From assembly GCA_022843805.1 (NCBI GenBank), contig JALHMY010000015.1, positions 1 through 64,000 of the forward strand: a stretch of DNA of 64,000 bases, given 5' to 3'. Below the pieces are notes generated by a model that was not told the origin of the DNA, ran no database searches, and saw only the letters and a list, made by a program, of their open reading frames with translations. Below are positions 10,001 to 19,024 of the stretch, one piece after another; positions within the stretch are counted from its first letter, which is position 1, and each line of letters begins with the position of its first letter. Position numbers and translations under genes: made by a program. Source of the DNA: Fuerstiella sp. Its GTDB lineage: Bacteria; Planctomycetota; Planctomycetia; Planctomycetales; Planctomycetaceae.

Positions 10001-13000
10001 TGCACCGGATGTGATTGAGCCGTTTCGTGATTCGAAGACATATCGGCCAAGGACTCCGCTGTTCAGACTGTTCTGCACCAGACTCGTGGCTGCCGGACCG
10101 GAATCCAGGAAGGAGCCTGGGATACCTGAACCTGGCAGTTCAAAGGCACGGTCAACACCGTTGGTCCAGCCGACTCGGGCTGTACTTCCGCCGAGACCCT
10201 GAGCATTACTTCCGCTTGCCTCGCCGGCTTCCCACTGAATTTGACTGTAGTTGAATTCGATATCGAAGTCACCAGGGCTGACGTCAGAGCGATCAACGAG
10301 CACCAGCTGGAAGTCATTCGTTGGCAGGCCCTGATTCGCACCAAACACGCTGAAGTGACGCACATCGTTGTAGTTCACTCCAAATGCATTCTGGCCGTCA
10401 ATTGTTCCAGTCCCAAACGTCACTGTGTTGCCCAGTCGTGTATCGACGTCAGCAAAGAATGGAGCAATCATTGGAGTGGCCGTTGTCAGCAGCGGGAACG
10501 GAGTGAATGTGGCCAGCGGGCCAGCAAAGCTCACGTTACCGTTGTTATTGACGGTCAGGTCGTTGAAGATCTGGCCAAAGAAGTTCATTGTAAATCCGGT
10601 ATTGATCAGCCCTGTGAACAGGTCGTCGTTGGCCGCGAGCGTATTCTGGCTGAATCCGGTTCGCAGAACATCACCGGCTGTTGGTTCGCCGAAGCCAAAG
10701 ATGCGGTTATTCACGATATTGAGCGAGCCGGTTGCCGTTCCGTTCAGGTCAACAGCGATTCCTCCACCGAGGTTTGCTGCAAACAGGTTACCCAGAGTCG
10801 GGACATCGCCGCCAATATCAAAATTACCGTCTCCCGAGTCTTCCCCGAAGATACAGAGTCCTGCGACTGAGTTTCCGACGAATGAGTTGGATACGATCCC
10901 CTGATCCATGCGGCCGTTGCCGTTCAGGTCCTCACCGGCATCCAGCAAGCCGTCCCGGTCAAGATCTTCTGAGATTGCCTCGAATGTGCCGCCATTCAGA
11001 TAGTGCAGAAAGGCACCATTCGCCCGGTTGGACACAAAGGAGTTTTCCTGCATGCTGAACAGGTTGAATACGCCACCGTCAGTTTCACCAAGGAAACCGT
11101 TGCCGGTATTGTTTGAAGAGATGTTTCCTTCAACTACAGCGTTGATGGTTGAACCGGCTTCGCCGGTCAGGCTGATACCGTCTGCTGCACTGGAGACAGT
11201 TCCGTTCGCTGCCAGAACACCATTGCCTGTGACAACGTTGTCGATGATCCCGGTTGCAGGGATATTGGTTCCTGTACCAAAGGCGTCTGGATTGTCTGCG
11301 TTAATCGTGCTTCCGGTTTTGGCTGTGATTACCAAACCGCCGGAGGCATTTCCTGTTGCCCTGTTGTTCTGCACCAGGAGGTCAACAGTCTGACCAGCAG
11401 CTGTCGTGAACAGCAGGCCTGTCTGTGATACGGAGTTCGCTGTGCGTCCGGTAAACGTGTTGCTGTCGATAATCGCCAGGCCGGAGACATCGTTCAGGTT
11501 GGCTCCAACGGTGTAGTTGGTGAACGTATTCCCCTGCAGTGTGACATCTTCGATTGGCAGAGCGTTTGAAACGCCATTTCCAAAGACAGTTCCTGCGGCA
11601 TTAGCACCGTCGATCCGCATGCCAATGATCTGGTTCTGATTGGCAAGGTGAACCACACTTCCGCCGGCAACCATCGTCGGGTTGGAAATCAGCGGTCCAA
11701 GGTTGGATGGTGTTGGTGTTCCCGGGATGATGAAGTCACGAGTTCCTTCAGTGAACAGGTTGAAGTCTCTCGTTGAAGACAGCAGGATCTGGCAGTCAAA
11801 GAGGTTGAGTCCGCCGTTCACGGTCAGGTTTGTGTTGGTGTCGTCAGACCGTGGAGTGACTCGGATGATATCCACCAGAGCACTGTTGGCATTTTCTGCC
11901 TGCTGCAGAGTTCGGAATGGATTCTCAAACGTACCGTTCCCGTTCGCGGAGGCATTCGGGTCGACATACATCAGGAAGTAAGGTCGATTCTTGTCGGCAT
12001 TGACGATGGCTTCCGGAACAATCGATTCGTCGATATGTGCATGCACACGATTCTGGCGAATGACCGGGTCCTGAAGTCGTTCACGAACGCCGGAGGGCCG
12101 CAGGATTCGTTTGTTCTTGTAGTTCGGAATTGAATACTGCATGCTGACCCAGCTGTTGGTTCCGAACGTGTCGTCAGTGGTCAGAAAAGTATTGACCGTG
12201 ACCGACTCAGTGATCAGGGCTTCCCAGCGTGCCTGGAAACCGACTGTGTCTTCACTGTTGTCATTGTTCAGGTAGTAGCCACCCAGGTACATGTTCAGGC
12301 CATATCGACCCAGCAGCGGCAGGGGGCCACCGGCTTCGATGTCAAAGCCGGAGTAAGCGTTCTCACGAACCTGCTGGTGCAGCCGGAAGACGTTGTTACC
12401 AGCAAGAGAAAGATCACCCGTCAGCTGATCGCTCAGCAGCATGGTGTCATTTCCCAGAACAAAGTAGCCGTTGGCTCGCCAGTCAATGTACTTGCCCAGC
12501 GACTCAAGACCGAACGTCATGCGATGCCATTCGGTATTGCCGTAGCCCTGGTCGTAGTCACCAAAGACGTTCCAGCCGAAGATCCGATTGAGGGCCTCGT
12601 CATAATTGCGGTACACAAGACCGTAATTATAAAGCGGCGAACCGTCATTGGTTACCGCAGCCGACAGGTCCCCAATCATGACTGTCGTATTCGGCAGCAC
12701 ATGGTAAGGGATTCTGGCGTTAAGCCGATGGTAACCTTTGGCGTAGCCAAGGCCGTCATCGATGTTCGATTCGAACATCAGGACCGGGCCGAATGGCTGC
12801 TGAGGCTGATAAGCCTGGCTGGGCACCGCCTGTGTGGCTCCCAGACTTCGCTCAAAATAGGGAGCGTAGTTGCTCGGCTGCGGATAGGGCATTGGGCCAC
12901 TGGGGTCGCCATAGACGACGCCAGTTCCTCCCATCTGTCCCATCTGATCCGGTACAGGGGCAGGAACAACGCCTGTGCCTGCACCGCCGGTCTGGGGGTT

Positions 13001-13117
13001 AAGGGACGACAGCCGTACTACACCGGGTTCATCCCCGACAGAGATACTGGCTGCGGTGAGCAAAGCGACGCTGCTGACAAGCAGGCAGGCCGAGGCAAAG
13101 ACGCGTGTGGTTTTCAT
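7088..13117 (-). CDS. Giant surface protein: inverse-autotransporter-like barrel, beta-helix, NIDO domain
   Basis: A 2009-residue exported protein. Residues 1-28 are a signal peptide. Residues about 115-345 resemble the intimin/invasin-type inverse autotransporter barrel (WNVFGDYDQG, alternating aromatic strands), which would anchor it in an outer membrane. At about 380 the motif YVDPNASANGNGTFENPFRT marks entry into a right-handed parallel beta-helix built of repeated N.(I/V).NN..(G/N)I..N turns, running to near the C-terminus. A nidogen-like domain interrupts the helix at about 825-1030 (FF and DVDTR motifs, FQLVLVDRSD, FNYSQIQWEAGEASG). Two Asp/Asn-rich loops, about 717-740 and 1560-1588, contain DLNGNG..D.GED and look like calcium sites. 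A role in adhesion or in the cell surface is inferred. Repetitive frames on the plus strand here are shadows. Confidence 0.8.
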   Translation of the reverse strand: MKTTRVFASACLLVSSVALLTAASISVGDEPGVVRLSSLNPQTGGAGTGVVPAPVPDQMGQMGGTGVVYGDPSGPMPYPQPSNYAPYFERSLGATQAVPSQAYQPQQPFGPVLMFESNIDDGLGYAKGYHRLNARIPYHVLPNTTVMIGDLSAAVTNDGSPLYNYGLVYRNYDEALNRIFGWNVFGDYDQGYGNTEWHRMTFGLESLGKYIDWRANGYFVLGNDTMLLSDQLTGDLSLAGNNVFRLHQQVRENAYSGFDIEAGGPLPLLGRYGLNMYLGGYYLNNDNSEDTVGFQARWEALITESVTVNTFLTTDDTFGTNSWVSMQYSIPNYKNKRILRPSGVRERLQDPVIRQNRVHAHIDESIVPEAIVNADKNRPYFLMYVDPNASANGNGTFENPFRTLQQAENANSALVDIIRVTPRSDDTNTNLTVNGGLNLFDCQILLSSTRDFNLFTEGTRDFIIPGTPTPSNLGPLISNPTMVAGGSVVHLANQNQIIGMRIDGANAAGTVFGNGVSNALPIEDVTLQGNTFTNYTVGANLNDVSGLAIIDSNTFTGRTANSVSQTGLLFTTAAGQTVDLLVQNNRATGNASGGLVITAKTGSTINADNPDAFGTGTNIPATGIIDNVVTGNGVLAANGTVSSAADGISLTGEAGSTINAVVEGNISSNNTGNGFLGETDGGVFNLFSMQENSFVSNRANGAFLHYLNGGTFEAISEDLDRDGLLDAGEDLNGNGRMDQGIVSNSFVGNSVAGLCIFGEDSGDGNFDIGGDVPTLGNLFAANLGGGIAVDLNGTATGSLNIVNNRIFGFGEPTAGDVLRTGFSQNTLAANDDLFTGLINTGFTMNFFGQIFNDLTVNNNGNVSFAGPLATFTPFPLLTTATPMIAPFFADVDTRLGNTVTFGTGTIDGQNAFGVNYNDVRHFSVFGANQGLPTNDFQLVLVDRSDVSPGDFDIEFNYSQIQWEAGEASGSNAQGLGGSTARVGWTNGVDRAFELPGSGIPGSFLDSGPAATSLVQNSLNSGVLGRYVFESRNGSITSGAAINGADGIAVRLSDDAVLNSSRIINNTITQSRNNGVSLAATDNAVASSVVVQGNNISRSRLNGLTMTADGPNARINTATIGGLQNNTLNGTSFAQGNTIRDNGTSGTGDGVQFVARNGSLIRGSVQGNTVSENTGDGVALLVDNGGELDFGTPASGRIISGNTVSDNDGAGIRLVSNVSATTEGLINAAIQGNTVSGNGGGGIVANLNGPNNVPPALPLVVENNVLNLSIGGTTVPSINTISGNADVGIGVQVTGNGRATVDIRNTSITDTTDGADPALNGDGINLRRADTSLLTATIEDVTATGNAGDGLDVDVQGNDKNDPDQPASGTVNMVTWNRNNLSNNGQNGARFRTRGDSMLIADGQSNTLNGNGQNGILVQTSENSNFGDATDGLPPGRRVQFDGNTIEDNGVDGVQIVATEDSRALVEITSTRIPAASGAHAALNSRGDTSISRNGGDGVGIETTGGRSDILITSGTGQTTINGNGTGAGGGNGIRWDASGTSDATVRVTRTNITNSIAGATEDLNGNGILDPGEDLNSNNDIDVANGDGIQANFSNNATSTLVVGNVGEGNRIQSNEDDGIAITATGSNATGNPQPIISIVDNTIGGENNGISAGNGGDGLSVNIFGGTAVGVAPGNVDFTLPVLTFNGGVTESGPIPNISVTGNLISQNNRKGANILLTGAAGLRDREDGAFNAADDLDLVQITFDDNTIVSNGEEGIYYRADANMNQSRFVYLANFPDPPFTGNDRPLNGASYDPTLPEFTFLNAGTVNGNTAYIAPYLNLRTVQNSFLTIVNNTIQNNGTNTVTGEGIRVDVGTGAYVAADIRNNTMGGNLEEDFVTSSFLSAGETFTSQDNNGDLTFDFVYLDDTAQFDLRFQNNSGNQIDPSALGATYTTLDPLKALFLGNIGAQNRNAFLFQVENGANLNNPNNSFINFGITQSVTGAFATGGYNIRAAADPLFPNIGFAPFLP

Positions 13118-13365
13118 CGATTGTTCCGATCGATCCGTACTTACAGACTGTACCGGTTCTGCCGGGTATACCGGTTACTCTGTTCGATCGGAAAAATCCG
13201 GTAGTCAGGTTGAGTTAAAATGTACGGGTTGTGACGAACTTCCCGAACGTAATGCTGCTGCCGATTCGGCCGTTTGGCTGAATTTCATATCAATTCCTTT
13301 GCGGGTAACTGCTGAAATGGACTCAGGTGTCAGGCATGAGCCGCCGAATCGTCTGGTGCCAAAAA

Positions 13366-13402
13366 AAAACCTGCCGAACACGTACTGTGTTCGGCAGGTT
13401 TT
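13366..13402 (-). terminator. Strong intrinsic terminator
   Basis: A perfect 16-bp stem (AAAACCTGCCGAACAC at 13366-13381, its complement at 13387-13402) with a five-base loop. Read on the minus strand it is followed by a run of nine T (plus-strand A at 13361-13369). It lies about 50 bases after the stop of the Gfo/Idh gene ending at 13452 and should end that transcript. Confidence 0.85.
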
Positions 13403-13451
13403 GCATGCATTAATCTGGCGGAGCAGGGCGTATCAGGCCACTGCATAATGC

Positions 13452-14849
13452 TCACAGCGTCCAGCCTTCGCGGTATTCTCGCTGTACAAACTGGTTGAGT
13501 TCCGGCAGATTTGTACTCTTCAGCTCCTTTGCATCCCATTCAATCCGCTGACCTTCACCGGCGCGGACGGCGAGATTGCCGACCAGGATGGTTTCCGTCA
13601 GCCGACCTGCATAGCCAAAGTTGGACATTGTTCCGGGTTTGTATTCGCCCCTGATTGTCGAAACAAACTCCCACTTCTGACGCTGGTCATTGCCACCTTT
13701 GAAGGGAATTCGAGGCAATGACTGCTCAGGAACCTTGTAGTTTTCAAAGCCTTCTCCCAGCAGCTCGTACTTCGCGCCATAGTCGTCCGGCGAAAACAGC
13801 ATTCCCTTGCTGCCCACCACCAGAGCACCACTGGTCTTTCCTTCGCCAGCTCGCTGTTTGGCAATTCGCTTCTGAAATCCTTCCGGCAATTTTGATGTCA
13901 GTTCTTCGCTGGGAAGATTACCTCCGTCGTACCAGAAGAATTTGCAGGGTTTCAGGCCATTGCGGGCAGGGAATTCAAACATCAGCATTGTGCTGCCCGG
14001 GAAGGTTTCCCCGGCGAAGATTCCGGGATTCTTTACGGCTGTGACAGCAATCGGATCCCAAAGCTCAAGAGCCATCACGGGCATATTGGCGGTATGGCAG
14101 GCCATGTCACCCAATGCTCCCGTTCCAAAGTCCACCCAGCCTCGCCAGTTAAACGAGTGGTACACACCCTCTTTGTAGGGCCGCATCGCAGCAGGGCCAA
14201 TCCATGCATCCCAGTTCAGAGTCTTTGGAACTTCGTCAGCACCGTCCGGTCGACCAATGCCCTGTGGCCACACCGGGCGATTTGTCCAGAGATGTACTTC
14301 GCTGCAATCCCCGATTGCACCCGATCGAATTACTTCCACGGCTTCACGAAGTCCGTCTTCAGATGTGCCCTGATTACCCATTTGTGTAATCACGCCCTGC
14401 TCAGCAGCGACTTCTCTCATCATTCGGGCTTCCCGAATGGACCATGTCAGCGGTTTCTGACAGTACACATGCTTCTTCATCTTCATGGCTCTGACAGCCG
14501 CGGCAGCATGCGTATGGTCAGGAGTACTGACGGTGACGATATCCACTTTGGAGCCGAGCTTGTCGAGCATTTCGCGGAAGTCAGTGAACTTTTCCGCGTC
14601 TGGAAATTCGCGACCCTTCTTCGTGAGCGTTCCTTCATCGACATCGCACAGGCCGACAAGTTTTACGCCCTGTTCCGCAATATGGCTGGAGTCACTGCCG
14701 CCTTTTCCGCCAACCCCAACGCAGGCCGCACTGAGCGACTGCAGGGCAGACGTGGAAGCCTTCACCTGAGTTTGGCCACCAACCCAAAAAGCCGTCCCCA
14801 GTGCAGCAGACTGGCCCAGAAAACGTCGACGCGTCGATTTGTTTGACAT
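13452..14849 (-). CDS. Tat-exported Gfo/Idh/MocA family oxidoreductase
   Basis: A 465-residue protein starting with a twin-arginine signal, STRRRFLGQSAALG, so it is exported folded with its cofactor. The dinucleotide-binding domain starts near residue 40 (VGVGGKGGSDS, then LVGLCDVDE) and the family motif YCQKPLTWSIREA (the usual EKP is QKP here) lies near residue 133. Downstream NQGTSEDGLREAVEVIRSGAIGD and the tryptophan-rich WTNRPVWPQG are typical of the exported planctomycete and Bacteroidetes subgroup. Such enzymes oxidise or rearrange sugars or inositols with tightly held NAD(P). The substrate cannot be read from the sequence. It is monocistronic: a strong terminator follows and the next gene upstream diverges. 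Confidence 0.85.
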   Translation of the reverse strand: MSNKSTRRRFLGQSAALGTAFWVGGQTQVKASTSALQSLSAACVGVGGKGGSDSSHIAEQGVKLVGLCDVDEGTLTKKGREFPDAEKFTDFREMLDKLGSKVDIVTVSTPDHTHAAAAVRAMKMKKHVYCQKPLTWSIREARMMREVAAEQGVITQMGNQGTSEDGLREAVEVIRSGAIGDCSEVHLWTNRPVWPQGIGRPDGADEVPKTLNWDAWIGPAAMRPYKEGVYHSFNWRGWVDFGTGALGDMACHTANMPVMALELWDPIAVTAVKNPGIFAGETFPGSTMLMFEFPARNGLKPCKFFWYDGGNLPSEELTSKLPEGFQKRIAKQRAGEGKTSGALVVGSKGMLFSPDDYGAKYELLGEGFENYKVPEQSLPRIPFKGGNDQRQKWEFVSTIRGEYKPGTMSNFGYAGRLTETILVGNLAVRAGEGQRIEWDAKELKSTNLPELNQFVQREYREGWTL

Positions 14850-15152
14850 GAGGATACCTCATCAGAGCAATGGTAAAGATCAGACCAGTGGATTGCTGGA
14901 ACGACTTCAATCAGCCGCGTACAACCCACAATCGCAGATCGGTAAGAGATTGCATCCTGCGATCAGCAGCAGCTTCCTGAACACAACCCCACTATGGTAA
15001 CGATGTGGAAGGAAACGGCAAGAAACATGGCCAATTCTTCGGAATCGACAATCCTGAAATACGCCGGTTGTTGCGATGCAGCCCCCGCAGCTCTATGCTG
15101 ACAGTTTGTGCATTGACGAATGATCCCGTTTCCGACCGGAGCACTCTGCGAC
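14850..15152. other. Divergent promoter region, no element resolved
   Basis: About 300 bases between the divergent Gfo/Idh gene and the leucine-rich-repeat lipoprotein. It must hold both promoters. I see no convincing -35/-10 pair, no palindrome and no small gene. Confidence 0.5.
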
Positions 15153-16490
15153 ATGCGATTCCTCGCAACTCAGTTCGTTCTTTTTAACGCTGTCATGGCA
15201 TTCGCTGTCATGGTATTCGCTGTATTGTCAGGCTGTCAGGAAGCAGGCAATCAGCAGCAGCCTTCCGCTGCAGACTCAAAGAACGCAGAACCTCAGACTC
15301 TGGCCGTTCCGGTGCCTGCAGATGATCCGGCTGCAGTAGCCGCACTTGAGGCGGCAAAGTTCAGCCTGGTGAAAGATAAGGCAGGTGTCGTCCTCGAGAT
15401 TTCCATCTCCGCGGATAGCAGTGTTTCGGAAAGTCTGAAACTTCTGGCTGGACTTCCCGGAATTGAAGTTGTGCGTTTTACGGGCCCAGGAATGACCGAT
15501 GCCGGTCTGGAGGTGCTCGCCAGCCTTCAGGGACTAAAACGACTGGATCTGACGGACTCCGCCATTGGCGATCCAACGTTGAAAGTGATTGGCCAGCTGA
15601 AGAAGCTGGAGTCTTTGGCGATCCGGCGAACGGGTTTCACTGATGAAGGGCTTGCGGCACTGAAGGATCTTCCAAAACTCCGTGCGCTGGATCTTCGCAA
15701 CAGCAATGTCACAGATACCGGAATGGATCATGTGAATGCAATAGCGTCACTGGTGGACGTTCAGCTCGAAAAATCCAAGGTGACGAACGCGGGTGTTGCC
15801 AAACTGAAGAATCTGAAGCTCAAATCCCTGAACCTCAACTATACAGCCGCCTCTGACGGTGCTCTGGAAACAATTGGTGAGATGCCGACGCTGGAATCTA
15901 TTCAACTGGATGCATCCCGAATTAGCGACGAAGGGATGGTGCATGTCGCAAAGCTGAAGAATCTGAAGCGATTGCGAATTCGTGACACGGATATCACCGG
16001 TGAAGGCATTCGCCATATTGCAAAGCTGGACAAGCTTGACCGTCTCGAACTTCGCGGAACATCGCTCGATGATGCCGGTCTGGAAATCATCAGTCAGCTT
16101 CCCGGTGTGAAGTATCTGGATATCAGCGAGTGTCGACTGGCTTCAGCAGAGGGAATTGCAAAAATTGGTCGGCTGACGGGGCTGCAGAGTCTTGGTCTGT
16201 GGGAAACCAAAACGAACGATGCGGCATTGACTGCTATGGCGGGCCTGACGGAACTGACGGAACTGAATCTGGAGGCGACGCAAATTACTGGTGAGTCGGC
16301 TTCCGTGATTCTTTCGTTTTCGAAACTGCAGGACCTGAATGTGGGAGGCACTCAGATTGGTGATGAAGCGATCGGTGGTCTGGCATCGCTGAAGAATCTC
16401 AAAACGCTGAATATCGCCAACACCGGTGTTTCCTACGATGTGGTCGATACGTTACGTGAATCACGGAGTGATCTGGAAATCGTTGAATAG
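15153..16490 (+). CDS. Leucine-rich-repeat lipoprotein
   Basis: A 445-residue protein. The start at 15153 (MRFLATQFV) gives a signal peptide ending in the lipobox VLSGC; an in-frame start 11 codons earlier would lengthen the n-region. After a Gln/Pro/Ala-rich linker, residues about 80-440 are a run of roughly 14 leucine-rich repeats of about 24 residues with the pattern L..L..L..LDL..T.ITD.GL, resembling the cysteine-containing or internalin-like LRR types. Such domains bind proteins. The product should be anchored on the periplasmic side. The partner and role are unknown. The next gene, hemL, lies 90 bases downstream on the same strand and could be cotranscribed, but no functional link is evident. 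Confidence 0.8.
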   Translation: MRFLATQFVLFNAVMAFAVMVFAVLSGCQEAGNQQQPSAADSKNAEPQTLAVPVPADDPAAVAALEAAKFSLVKDKAGVVLEISISADSSVSESLKLLAGLPGIEVVRFTGPGMTDAGLEVLASLQGLKRLDLTDSAIGDPTLKVIGQLKKLESLAIRRTGFTDEGLAALKDLPKLRALDLRNSNVTDTGMDHVNAIASLVDVQLEKSKVTNAGVAKLKNLKLKSLNLNYTAASDGALETIGEMPTLESIQLDASRISDEGMVHVAKLKNLKRLRIRDTDITGEGIRHIAKLDKLDRLELRGTSLDDAGLEIISQLPGVKYLDISECRLASAEGIAKIGRLTGLQSLGLWETKTNDAALTAMAGLTELTELNLEATQITGESASVILSFSKLQDLNVGGTQIGDEAIGGLASLKNLKTLNIANTGVSYDVVDTLRESRSDLEIVE

Positions 16491-16580
16491 CGTGTCACTG
16501 CCGGTCTGGTTCCTTTCCTGCGTTCGCATTTTGCTCAATTTTGTCATTGCTGATCTTCTGATTGCTGAGCACCCGATTTT

Positions 16581-17879
16581 ATGGCTGACACGTCACGACG
16601 AGCTCAAAGTGAAATTCAGTTTGCACGTTCCTGCAGGGTAATTCCCGGAGGCGTCAACAGTCCGGCGCGTGCGTTTGGGGCAGTGGGCGGCGTGCCTCCG
16701 TTCATAGCCAGGGGTGAAGGGCCATTTTTGATTGATATCGATGGCAATCGCTACATTGATTACATCGGTTCCTGGGGGCCACATCTTTTTGGTCACGGAT
16801 ATGCGCCTGTGATCGAGGCTGTCGAACGAGCGATTAAGACGGGAACAAGTTTCGGGGCTCCGACGGTGGCGGAAGCAGAGCTGGCGGAGCTGGTTACAGA
16901 GCTGATCCCGTCGGTGGAAATGGTTCGCATGGTGAATTCGGGAACTGAAGCCACGATGTCGGCTATTCGAGTGGCTCGAGGTTTTACGCGGCGAAATCTT
17001 ATTATCAAATTTGCCGGATGCTATCACGGGCATGTGGACAGTCTGCTGGTTCAGGCCGGAAGCGGAGCACTGACCCTGGGAACTCCATCAAGTCCAGGGG
17101 TTCCGGCCGGCTGTACGAGTGATACTCTGGTGTTGCCTTATAACGACTGCCAGTCGCTGAAAGACGCATTTGCTGTCCGAGGCGGGGAACTGGCTGCCGT
17201 GATTCTGGAGCCTGTTGTCGGCAACATGGGTTGCGTTGTTCCGTCGTCTGAGTTTCTGAAGCAGCTGCGAACGCTGTGTACCGAGCATGGTACGGTCCTG
17301 ATCTTTGATGAAGTGATGACCGGTTTTCGAGTCGCTCGGGGTGGAGCGCAGGAGCTTTTTGGAATTCGACCGGATATGACCACACTCGGGAAAATCCTGG
17401 GAGCCGGATTACCTGTCGGTGCCTATGGCGGCAAAGCCGAAATCATGAAATGCGTATCACCAGTCGGAGCTGTGTATCAGGCGGGCACGCTGTCGGGTAA
17501 TCCTGTCGCAATGGCAGCCGGAATAGCGATGCTGAAAGCAATTCGCAGTGAGAACCCTTATCCCAGGCTTGAGCAACTTTCTGCACGGCTTGAGGCGGGT
17601 TTGTCGAAAGCCGCAGTCTCAGCAGGCCAGCAGGTTCAGATTAATCGGGTGGGCAGCATGCTGACGGCCTTTTTCACATCGCAGCCGGTCCATGATTTTG
17701 CAACGGCAACGGCATCCGATACGAAGAAGTTTGCGGCGTGGTTTCATCAGCTGCTGAACCACGGTGTTTATCTGCCCTGCAGTCAGTACGAAGCACTTTT
17801 TGTTTCTGCCGCACACTCAGAAGCCCTGATTGACGAAACAGTTGCAGCCGCGCAGGCTGGATTTGCCGCCATTGGTTAG
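16581..17879 (+). CDS. hemL: Glutamate-1-semialdehyde 2,1-aminomutase
   Basis: A 432-residue PLP enzyme of full family length. It converts glutamate-1-semialdehyde to 5-aminolevulinate in the C5 route of tetrapyrrole (heme) synthesis in the cytoplasm. Diagnostic segments are IPGGVNSPARAF near residue 21, the substrate-loop region MVNSGTEATMSAIRVAR near 117, GCYHGH near 146, FDEVMTGFR near 242 and the PLP lysine Lys271 in TTLGKILGAGLPVG. The start ATG at 16581 agrees with the family, although no clear ribosome-binding site precedes it. Presence of hemL implies that the organism makes heme from glutamyl-tRNA, in keeping with the many c-type-cytochrome proteins encoded nearby. Confidence 0.95.
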   Translation: MADTSRRAQSEIQFARSCRVIPGGVNSPARAFGAVGGVPPFIARGEGPFLIDIDGNRYIDYIGSWGPHLFGHGYAPVIEAVERAIKTGTSFGAPTVAEAELAELVTELIPSVEMVRMVNSGTEATMSAIRVARGFTRRNLIIKFAGCYHGHVDSLLVQAGSGALTLGTPSSPGVPAGCTSDTLVLPYNDCQSLKDAFAVRGGELAAVILEPVVGNMGCVVPSSEFLKQLRTLCTEHGTVLIFDEVMTGFRVARGGAQELFGIRPDMTTLGKILGAGLPVGAYGGKAEIMKCVSPVGAVYQAGTLSGNPVAMAAGIAMLKAIRSENPYPRLEQLSARLEAGLSKAAVSAGQQVQINRVGSMLTAFFTSQPVHDFATATASDTKKFAAWFHQLLNHGVYLPCSQYEALFVSAAHSEALIDETVAAAQAGFAAIG

Positions 17880-17890
17880 GATCTGTTGCT

Positions 17891-17917
17891 TTTCGGCATC
17901 ATTTGATGTTGCCGAAA
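17891..17917 (+). terminator. Weak hairpin after hemL
   Basis: The arms TTTCGGC (17891-17897) and GCCGAAA (17911-17917) are complementary, and inner bases ATCA/TGAT extend the stem with a bulge. It lies 11 bases after the hemL stop codon. There is no T-run after it, so termination is uncertain. Confidence 0.35.
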
Positions 17918-18087
17918 TACAACATCCCCCATCACCCGTCAGCGCTGGTGAGAAACCAGCAGATTCTGTCGGCTCAGCCTTCTGCAACATGTCCGTTTTC
18001 AGACTACGCTGCAGTATCTGCATCGTGGTTCAGCGTGAGGCTGATACCGAAAACTGATTCTGTCAGGACCTGCCGAAGTCTCGCCCA

Positions 18088-18972
18088 ATGAATACCACCG
18101 GTCTTTTGGATTCTGCTCCCTGTCATCGGAGCGTCAGTACTGCAATACCTGTTTCAAGTTTGCCGGCCGGTGATCTTGCCGATATCGTGTCCGGTTACTC
18201 TGTTGAGCTTCCAAAGACGGAGTGGGTTCGCAAACTCCGTTTGAGTGAGCCTCGGGAAAATCTGCAGTGTCTTCCCCTGTCGTTTCGATTTACGAAGCGA
18301 TGCTTCGATATTTTTGGTTCACTGCTGCTTCTGACGCTCTGCGGGCCGCTGATGTTGCTGACCGCCGTCCTGGTACGACTGACGTCACCGGGTCCCGTCA
18401 TTTATCGGCAAACCCGCGTTGGACTGAATCTGCGGAAGAAGAAGGGGAGCGATCGCCGCCAGCTTGTATCGGCAATTCTTCCCAGCGAAACCGATCGTCG
18501 CCTTCCGGGACGAGACCGCCGGGAGCAAACAAACTTTGGCCTTCCGTTCACAATCTATAAGTTTCGAACCATGCGGAACGATGCCGAAAAGAACGGTGCT
18601 CGTCTTGCTGTCCATGGAGATGCACGCGTTACCGCGATTGGCAGACTGCTGCGGAGAACTCGAATTGACGAACTTCCTCAGCTCTGGAATGTTCTGAAAG
18701 GCGATATGTCCCTCGTCGGACCTCGCCCTGAACGTCCGGAGTTTATGCAGGATCTTTCAGGACATATTCCCAGCTATGTCGATCGCCTGGGACTAAAGCC
18801 AGGCCTGACGGGCCTTGCTCAGGTTGTCAACGGTTATGACAACGAGCTGGATGGCTTTCGCAGGAAGGTTGCATACGATCTTCTTTATCTGCAAAACTGC
18901 TGCCTCGCCAATGACATCAAAATCCTGATGCGAACGTTTCGAGTCGTGATTACCGGCGAAGGCGCACTTTAA
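18088..18972 (+). CDS. Polyprenyl-phosphate sugar-phosphate transferase (bacterial sugar transferase family)
   Basis: A 294-residue membrane enzyme that should transfer a sugar phosphate to a lipid carrier, the first step in building exopolysaccharide or O-antigen units. One membrane segment (FGSLLLLTLCGPLMLLTAVLV, interrupted by Gly/Pro) near residues 75-95 is followed by the family block SPGPVIYRQTRVG, then FTIYKFRTMRNDAE, a basic-Asp-Glu segment RRTRIDELPQLWNVLKGDMS, GPRPERPEF and the C-terminal KPGLTGLAQV. Between RVGLN and FTIYKFRTM the protein has about 38 extra charged residues (KKKGSDRR to EQTNFGLP) where relatives usually have only a few. No other glycan gene is adjacent. Confidence 0.85.
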   Translation: MNTTGLLDSAPCHRSVSTAIPVSSLPAGDLADIVSGYSVELPKTEWVRKLRLSEPRENLQCLPLSFRFTKRCFDIFGSLLLLTLCGPLMLLTAVLVRLTSPGPVIYRQTRVGLNLRKKKGSDRRQLVSAILPSETDRRLPGRDRREQTNFGLPFTIYKFRTMRNDAEKNGARLAVHGDARVTAIGRLLRRTRIDELPQLWNVLKGDMSLVGPRPERPEFMQDLSGHIPSYVDRLGLKPGLTGLAQVVNGYDNELDGFRRKVAYDLLYLQNCCLANDIKILMRTFRVVITGEGAL

Positions 18973-19024
18973 GCTGTTTTCCGGCAATGCAACTGTGGCA
19001 GAATTTGCCGAAAGCCAACGCAAA

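Noticed and set aside
7860-11981. Many plus-strand open frames up to about 210 codons
   Set aside because: They are shadows of the repetitive minus-strand beta-helix gene and are rich in Pro/Ser/Leu without motifs.
14094-14846. Plus-strand 250-codon frame
   Set aside because: Antisense to the Gfo/Idh/MocA oxidoreductase; no recognisable domain.
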